Part shown: positions 59,646-64,000 of the stretch, in pieces | Layout of the letters: each line of letters begins with the position of its first letter | How positions within the stretch are numbered: the stretch's first letter is position 1 | NCBI RefSeq assembly: GCF_000723185.1 | Contig: NZ_CBTY010000008.1 | Span: 234,677 to 298,676, forward strand | DNA from: Candidatus Nitrosotenuis uzonensis | GTDB taxonomy: Archaea > Thermoproteota > Nitrososphaeria > Nitrososphaerales > Nitrosopumilaceae | DNA length: 64,000 nucleotides | Direction of reading: 5' to 3' | Notes under the pieces: generated by a model | What the model saw: only the letters and a program-made list of their open reading frames with translations | Told to the model about the DNA's origin: nothing | Databases searched by the model: none | Program-made: the position numbers and the translations under genes

Positions 59646-60374
59646 TTAGTTGCTAAATTTTGACTGCGGAATACGATCAGGTTGCAGTTTTTGCCACAAT
59701 GCGCCTAGTATGACGCCGACAGAAAGCCAGAATGCAGAAACTGCTACTGCCGAAGTTATTCTAAACCCGTTAACCAAATCCTCTGGGGCAGTAACAGGGT
59801 CAGGATTTGCAGGCATTATTACAAAGGCTGCAGAGACTAGTGCCGCATACCCTACAAACGCTAGGAACTTTTTATTTATCCTCTTATAGATTTGGTAAAA
59901 CCCAAGAGCGCCAAAGCCAGAGATTGCTATGAATCCAAGATAGAGTGCCTGCCTTAGCACTATTGTTTCGGGGTCTCCCACAGTTGGTGGATTTGCCGGA
60001 TATTTGAGCAATGGTATGACATACAGTGTGGCCCACATTATTGCTGCCAAGAACAACGATTTTTTGATAAAACCTGTACCTGGCAAAACTTTACGTGAAA
60101 AACCGAAAACTATCCCAAATAATGCACCAATTGATGTACCTAGTATGGCACCTGCCAGCAACTGGCCGCCTTTCTGCCATATCCTGTATGCGGCATACTC
60201 TGCCTGAAATTCTGCCGTATTTTCTGCCTCCCCTGTGGCAAACAGATGCTCATTCTCAATTCCTATTGCAGTGTCAAGATAAGGCTCAACAATTGCCAAA
60301 TTCACAAGGCCATGGATGATGCCTGCAGTGCATCCAGCCAAAAGCACTATGGCGATAAAAAGAGACGTTTTCAT
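59646..60374 (-). CDS. cbtA: CbtA-family cobalt transporter subunit, 242 aa
   Basis: Six hydrophobic helices and an early HGLVNLAIVEPYLDTAIGIENE with a conserved His/Glu, the CbtA (predicted cobalt transporter) pattern; a lipobox-like LLAGC is seen near the start. CbtA and CbtB are found together and in bacteria are controlled by cobalamin. Starts 11 bases after cbtB. Cobalt is needed for the B12-dependent mutase of the carbon cycle. Confidence 0.85.
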   Translation of the reverse strand: MKTSLFIAIVLLAGCTAGIIHGLVNLAIVEPYLDTAIGIENEHLFATGEAENTAEFQAEYAAYRIWQKGGQLLAGAILGTSIGALFGIVFGFSRKVLPGTGFIKKSLFLAAIMWATLYVIPLLKYPANPPTVGDPETIVLRQALYLGFIAISGFGALGFYQIYKRINKKFLAFVGYAALVSAAFVIMPANPDPVTAPEDLVNGFRITSAVAVSAFWLSVGVILGALWQKLQPDRIPQSKFSN

Positions 60375-60384
60375 GACAGATCAG

Positions 60385-60600
60385 CTAGTGACAGGGAAAT
60401 CCTGCGGCATGTCTCATGTCATGTGTGAGCTCGTGTATGTACATGTCAGCATATGCCTGGTCGCCGAAAGCAATGCTAAACAGATGACCTTGGTCATAGC
60501 CGACTACGAACATTCCAAATGCAAACACTGCAGCTAGTGCAAGCAGCGCCAATTTTGGAACAGATGTCTTTGAAACTGCAATCTCTTTTGAGATAGACAT
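60385..60600 (-). CDS. cbtB: CbtB-family cobalt transporter subunit, 71 aa
   Basis: One membrane helix (LALLALAAVFAFGMFVVGYD) then a short His-rich tail HELTHDMRHAAGFPCH, the metal-binding C-terminus typical of CbtB. Start ATG 60600 sits 26 bases after the TATA-like TATTTAAAT centred at 60627, so cbtB is leaderless and shares its promoter region with the divergent regulator. The operator at 60634-60650 lies on the upstream side of that TATA box. Confidence 0.85.
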   Translation of the reverse strand: MSISKEIAVSKTSVPKLALLALAAVFAFGMFVVGYDQGHLFSIAFGDQAYADMYIHELTHDMRHAAGFPCH

Positions 60601-60621
60601 GCAAATCGTGTCCAGATGAAT

Positions 60622-60650
60622 GTATTTAAATTCTTGGATGAATCATCCAA
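60622..60650. promoter_or_regulatory. Shared TATA box and palindromic operator between cbtB and its divergent regulator
   Basis: TGTATTTAAATTC (60621-60633) works as a TATA box for both cbtB (start 60600) and the regulator (start 60662). Right beside it is TTGGATGA-A-TCATCCAA (60634-60650), a palindrome with perfect 8-bp arms. It lies upstream of the cbtB TATA and between the TATA and start codon of the regulator, the position expected for an autoregulated repressor site. Confidence 0.6.
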
Positions 60651-60661
60651 TATTTAATAAA

Positions 60662-61303
60662 ATGAACTCAAGACAACAAATACAGATTTTGCAAAATATC
60701 ATTTCAAGAAAAGGATCAAGCAAAATTCTCACCTTCTCAATGCCGCATGTCTTCAAGGCGCTCCAGATGCTCTATTACGAACCTTACGTTAGCAGGGCAT
60801 CATTTTGTACCAGCCTGTACATGGGCGAGGGCGCAGTAAAAACAATGATCTTGCACTTGAAAAAAGAAGGTATGGCAGACTCTACAAAGTCCGGAACGTT
60901 CTTGACCCAGAAGGGAAGGAGATTTATGAAAAACCTTCTTGACAACATACCTGCAGAGTGCGAAATCAAAAAATGCTCAATATCTATAGGAAAGTTCAAC
61001 CATGCAATACTGCTAAAAAAATATGCGTTTGCAACAAAATCCGGAACCGAACAAAGAGATTTTGCTATAATGTATGGGGCTACAGGCGCCACAACGATAA
61101 TTTTCCGTGATGGCAGATTTACGTTTCCAAATGATACTGCTGACTGCCTGCTGAACGATAAGAACACAAAAAAGACATTATGTAATTTTCTAAAGCCCGA
61201 GAATGAGGATATGATAATAATAACATCTGCAAACGAGCCTTTTGTAGCAGAAATCTCTGCAAAAAACTCTGCTTTATGGACAATGGCAACTCATACCAGA
61301 TAG
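60662..61303 (+). CDS. DUF4443-like cobalamin/cobalt regulator candidate, 213 aa
   Basis: Start taken at ATG 60662 (MNSRQQIQILQNIIS); the frame could extend to 60620 across the operator, which is unlikely. N-terminal winged helix: FKALQMLYYEPYVSRASFCTS and GAVKTMILHLKKEGMA; the C-terminal half has AIMYGATGATTIIFRDGRFTF, a small-ligand domain that recalls the DUF4443 family. I remember such proteins being proposed as archaeal cobalamin regulators. Divergent from cbtB across the palindrome. The DUF assignment is by memory. Confidence 0.65.
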   Translation: MNSRQQIQILQNIISRKGSSKILTFSMPHVFKALQMLYYEPYVSRASFCTSLYMGEGAVKTMILHLKKEGMADSTKSGTFLTQKGRRFMKNLLDNIPAECEIKKCSISIGKFNHAILLKKYAFATKSGTEQRDFAIMYGATGATTIIFRDGRFTFPNDTADCLLNDKNTKKTLCNFLKPENEDMIIITSANEPFVAEISAKNSALWTMATHTR

Positions 61304-61337
61304 CAAACTATTTGAAACTGTGAAATTTCGATAATCT

Positions 61338-61985
61338 GTGGTAAAATACCATCTAATTGCAATTCCTGTGGTAATAGGAATAGTAGCAGGCATCTTTGCG
61401 TCATCTTATTTTGGAAATCAGAATGATGATACGGTCGGATTTACAAAAAACGAGATAATCCGAAACGGCTCGCCAATACTTGGAAACTCGTTTGCACCAG
61501 TCACAATCGTAGAATTCGGAGACTATCAATGTACTTATTGTATGAAATTTCATAGCTCAAGCCTTGAGACCATAAAGGAGGAATATATCCAAGCAGGGAA
61601 AGTCAACTTGGTGTTTCAGGACTTTGCCCTGAACGGCCCCGCATCAGTTCTTGCCGCCGAGGCATCACACTGCGCCAAGGACCAAAACAAATTCTGGGAA
61701 TACCACGATGAGATATACAAGAACTGGAACGGCGAGAACACAGGCTGGGTTACAAAAGATTCTCTTAGAGAATTTGCCAAATCAGTAGACCTGCAGATGG
61801 AACAGTTTGATTCTTGTCTTGATTCGTCAAAATACAGAGAGCAAGTGCTTCAAACATACGATCTTGGCGAAAAGCTTGGAATCAACGCAACTCCATCATT
61901 TCTTATAATCAGCGGAGATAGAATTATCAAAATAACTGGAAACCAGCCAATCGACGTGTTTAGAAAGACACTTGATGGTCTTTAG
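61338..61985 (+). CDS. DsbA/thioredoxin-like disulfide oxidoreductase, 215 aa
   Basis: GTG start. N-terminal membrane anchor (3-24), then the thioredoxin fold with CTYC at 65-68 (FGDYQCTYCMKFH), an inserted helical domain with HCAKDQNKFWEYHDEIY, and cis-Pro in INATPSFLIISGD. It oxidises or isomerises disulfides outside the membrane. Its stop overlaps the convergent gene by four bases. Confidence 0.9.
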   Translation: MVKYHLIAIPVVIGIVAGIFASSYFGNQNDDTVGFTKNEIIRNGSPILGNSFAPVTIVEFGDYQCTYCMKFHSSSLETIKEEYIQAGKVNLVFQDFALNGPASVLAAEASHCAKDQNKFWEYHDEIYKNWNGENTGWVTKDSLREFAKSVDLQMEQFDSCLDSSKYREQVLQTYDLGEKLGINATPSFLIISGDRIIKITGNQPIDVFRKTLDGL

Positions 61986-62347
61986 ATAATCTTGCGCATC
62001 TCAAGGGCAATATTTTTATCATATTTTGGATTTGACTCCAAGAACCCCCGCATCGTAAGCGATTTTATACATTGAGCAAGATACTGCGGCTCAACACCGC
62101 CAAATCGCGAAGCCTTTTTTGAGACGTCCTTGTACAGGCTCTCATTTTCCATGTTCATTGTCTGGCACATGTTGACTCGGAGCAGTATGCCTAGCGTTAC
62201 AAGCTTGTACATCGAAGCAGGCCTTTCCTCAAGATAAATCTCCGATACCAGATCCTCGATGTGATAGAATCCCCTGGCAGTCAGTCTGTATCTGAGCATC
62301 TTTGGATAGTCAGTTATTGGTATGCAGTATGGTATCTGTTCGTCCAC
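61982..62347 (-). CDS. Hypothetical protein, 121 aa
   Basis: GTG start with CATTAATATAGC 26 bases upstream, a good leaderless promoter. Helical, with three or four cysteines; LRYRLTARGFYHIEDLV and CIKSLTMRGFLESNP look like short helix-turn-helix units but do not match a known family. Diverges from prf1 over about 120 bases. Confidence 0.6.
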   Translation of the reverse strand: MDEQIPYCIPITDYPKMLRYRLTARGFYHIEDLVSEIYLEERPASMYKLVTLGILLRVNMCQTMNMENESLYKDVSKKASRFGGVEPQYLAQCIKSLTMRGFLESNPKYDKNIALEMRKII

Positions 62348-62404
62348 GCTGCAACAAAACTTGCTATATTAATGACTAGTGCGGTACTTTGGAGCGAAAT
62401 TAAA

Positions 62405-62460
62405 TTCCAATTTGGAAACGTTATAGCCAAACTTCTTAATATTGAGCCTCTCAAGGCTCA
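62405..62460 (+). promoter_or_regulatory. prf1 promoter region with two short palindromes
   Basis: TTAATATT (62436-62443) is about 24 bases before the ATG at 62465. TGAGCCT-ctca-AGGCTCA (62443-62460) lies between it and the start codon, and TTCCAA-t-TTGGAA (62405-62417) lies upstream. Both could be operators; the downstream one would act in the transcript start region. Confidence 0.4.
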
Positions 62461-62464
62461 GGTG

Positions 62465-63739
62465 ATGGGCAAGATCAATATTGAAAAGCAAGACTCTGTG
62501 AAAATCTACAAGATAAAGAAAACTCTTGATGAGCTATCACGTATTTCGGGCAGGGGTACTGAGCTTATCTCAGTATACATACCAAAAGGCAAGCAGCTCC
62601 ACATGGTCATAAACAACCTACGTGAGGAGCAAGGAACTGCAGATAATATAAAATCAGATCTGACAAGGTCGCATGTGGTGGACGCTCTCTCAAGGGTCCA
62701 GCAAAGGTTAAAGCTATACAAGAACACACCAGAGCATGGCCTTGTAATATTCTGTGGTGCACTGCCGCCGGAAGGAGGAGGCCCAATAGGCAGCGAGGTA
62801 ATCAAGGTCTGGGAGATAGAGCCCCCAAAGGATCTTTCCACATTCCTGTATAGATGCGATGATCACTTTCATGTAGATATACTAAAAGACATGCTAAAAG
62901 ACGACAACCTAATTGGTTTTCTGGCAATAGATACAAAGGATGCAGGATGGGGCCTGCTGCATGGTGATAAAATCGAAGTACTCCGTGAGACCAGCTCAGG
63001 CGTTGCAGGAAAACACAGGCAAGGAGGCCAGTCGGCAAGAAGATTTGAGCGGCTCAGAGAGATGGAGCTTAGTTACTATTACAACAGAGTAGCCGAGGTC
63101 ACAAAAGAGTTTTTCATCGACATTTATCCAATAAAGGGGCTCATAGTGTCAGGACCCGGTCCCACAAAGGAAGATTTTTTGAAATCAAACTATCTTGAAT
63201 ACAGATTGCAGAACATGGTGATTGCCACTCTTGATACGTCATATTCTGGTGCTGAGGGAATACGTGAGGCTTTCTTAAAAGCTCAAGACGTCTTGTCCGA
63301 TTTCCGATTATCTGAGGAGAAAAAGCTGGTAGAGAAGCTTTTCCGGGAGATAAACGCCCGTTCAGGCCTTGGGGTGTATGGAATGGCAGACATATTACAA
63401 CTGCTCAAAAATAACGTAGTTGATACACTACTGATAACCGATGATACAAATCTTTATCGACTGGAAGTAAAATGCAAGCGATGTCAGAATGTACAAGAGG
63501 AAATAATCGAGCGTCCCAAGCTCATCCCAAGACAGACTGAGATGCTCAACAAGCCATGTCCTGCTTGCAAGAGCATGGACCAAGAGGCAGTATCACAAGA
63601 TATCGTAGATTACATCTCCCTGATTGCAACTCCTGTCGGCACAAAGGTCGAGGTCATATCAGGTGCCTCAGAATATGGAGCAATGCTAAGCAGCCTTGGC
63701 AAAATAGGCGCCATCTTAAGGTACAATCCCAACCAGTAA
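62465..63739 (+). CDS. prf1: Peptide chain release factor aRF1
   Basis: 424 aa from ATG 62465; a frame to 62261 is rejected because it crosses the promoter and lacks homology. Domain 1 has TADNIKSDLTR (NIKS, stop-codon recognition), the middle domain GKHRQGGQSARRFERLRE (GGQ, peptide release), and the C-terminal part binds aRF3/ABCE1-type factors, with zinc-type cysteines CKRCQ and CPAC. Recognises all three stop codons. Normal archaeal length. Confidence 0.97.
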   Translation: MGKINIEKQDSVKIYKIKKTLDELSRISGRGTELISVYIPKGKQLHMVINNLREEQGTADNIKSDLTRSHVVDALSRVQQRLKLYKNTPEHGLVIFCGALPPEGGGPIGSEVIKVWEIEPPKDLSTFLYRCDDHFHVDILKDMLKDDNLIGFLAIDTKDAGWGLLHGDKIEVLRETSSGVAGKHRQGGQSARRFERLREMELSYYYNRVAEVTKEFFIDIYPIKGLIVSGPGPTKEDFLKSNYLEYRLQNMVIATLDTSYSGAEGIREAFLKAQDVLSDFRLSEEKKLVEKLFREINARSGLGVYGMADILQLLKNNVVDTLLITDDTNLYRLEVKCKRCQNVQEEIIERPKLIPRQTEMLNKPCPACKSMDQEAVSQDIVDYISLIATPVGTKVEVISGASEYGAMLSSLGKIGAILRYNPNQ

Positions 63740-63808
63740 TAATCAGAAATTGTTTGCATGAAACGATCATCATGCAGTTAATTTTCAATAGACACAGTAT
63801 GTCTTGAA

Positions 63809-64000
63809 ATGAAGTCAGCTACCAAGACAAGAGTTGCCATCATCTCTGGCATAGCCATGATAGTGTTTGTCGCATCTTTTGTTGGACTGCCATTTATCGA
63901 AGAGTCTGCATTGCAAAAAGCCCAGCAAGAAAGTATAAAAAAGACGGAGCAATCTGAGGAAAGAATGTTAGAGGTAATAGCACAGGAAAAAGCAGAGCTT
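63809..64000 (+). CDS. Membrane-anchored helical protein, 5' part only
   Basis: ATG 63809 with GTTAATTTTC about 26 bases upstream; runs off the right edge after 64 codons. MKSATKTRVAIISGIAMIVFV is a basic N-terminus and signal anchor, followed by a Gln/Glu/Lys-rich helix. Family unknown from this fragment. Confidence 0.5.
   Translation, partial: MKSATKTRVAIISGIAMIVFVASFVGLPFIEESALQKAQQESIKKTEQSEERMLEVIAQEKAEL

Noticed and set aside
62261-62464. N-terminal extension of aRF1
   Set aside because: Crosses the start and promoter of the divergent gene, has no aRF1 similarity, and the TATA box fits ATG 62465.
1-64000. CRISPR array, IS element or rRNA operon
   Set aside because: No regularly spaced repeats, no transposase motifs and no rRNA-like conserved segments were seen.

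Overview
The window looks like chromosomal DNA of an ammonia-oxidising-type archaeon of the Nitrososphaerota (Thaumarchaeota), most likely family Nitrosopumilaceae. The signs are: archaeal information genes (release factor aRF1, a TFB-like factor, a Hjc-like nuclease, a TrmB regulator); PurP in purine synthesis; GatCAB beside an archaeal aspartyl-tRNA synthetase; PEF/PEFG-type C-terminal sorting signals; archaeal class III prepilins; and almost universal TATA-like boxes about 26 bases upstream of the start codon (leaderless transcripts, often with TTG or GTG starts). Base composition is only moderately AT-rich by eye (roughly 40% GC), which might fit a Nitrosotenuis-like genome better than a marine Nitrosopumilus; that placement is a guess. 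Genes are densely packed, there is no gap above 300 bases without a gene, and I saw no insertion sequence, CRISPR array or rRNA.

Layout. 0-8.9 kb: truncated threonine synthase, several very small Cys-rich proteins, a secreted metallo-beta-lactamase protein, a Hjc-like nuclease, a tightly coupled four-gene operon (sugar nucleotidyltransferase, F420-type oxidoreductase, thiolase, DUF35 protein), then a DedA operon. 8.9-15.2 kb: wHTH regulator, soluble histidine kinase, prepilin peptidase, TrmB regulator, purK/purE, threonine dehydratase. 15.2-24.2 kb: a candidate structured small RNA, a nucleotide-cyclase-like protein, more micro zinc-ribbon proteins, stand-alone Lrp/AsnC sensor domains, tRNA-Phe, cobalamin adenosyltransferase, HD hydrolase, glyoxalase-like proteins, and an ornithine cyclodeaminase-type enzyme. 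24.2-31 kb: acyl-CoA synthetase and the aspS-gatC-gatA-gatB operon, which together make Asn-tRNA and Gln-tRNA by transamidation. 31-38.3 kb: type II NADH dehydrogenase, a Toprim protein beside an operator-like repeat array, a SIMPL protein, a membrane-tethered HTH protein, and purP.

38.3-50.2 kb is a cell-surface region: a DoxX protein flanked by two paralogous membrane proteins, then a pilus locus with a secretion ATPase, a TadC/FlaJ-like platform protein, four prepilin-like proteins and a large secreted repeat protein. The prepilin peptidase that would process these pilins lies at 10.4-11.1 kb. Directly after the locus comes the item I find most interesting: a three-gene, translationally coupled operon encoding a short divergent TFB, a ParB-like protein with a C-terminal zinc site, and a double winged-helix protein (50.2-52.5 kb).

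52.6-64 kb: secreted proteins and an iron-uptake block (FTR1 permease with a long ectodomain, a hydantoinase-family protein overlapping it, a PEFG-CTERM protein carrying the same module as the FTR1 ectodomain, and two wHTH regulators). Then come the cobalt transporter pair cbtB-cbtA, divergent from a DUF4443-like regulator across a palindromic operator, a DsbA-like thioredoxin, aRF1, and a truncated membrane-anchored protein. Metal and cofactor handling (Fe, Co/B12, many Zn-ribbon micro-proteins) is the recurring theme.
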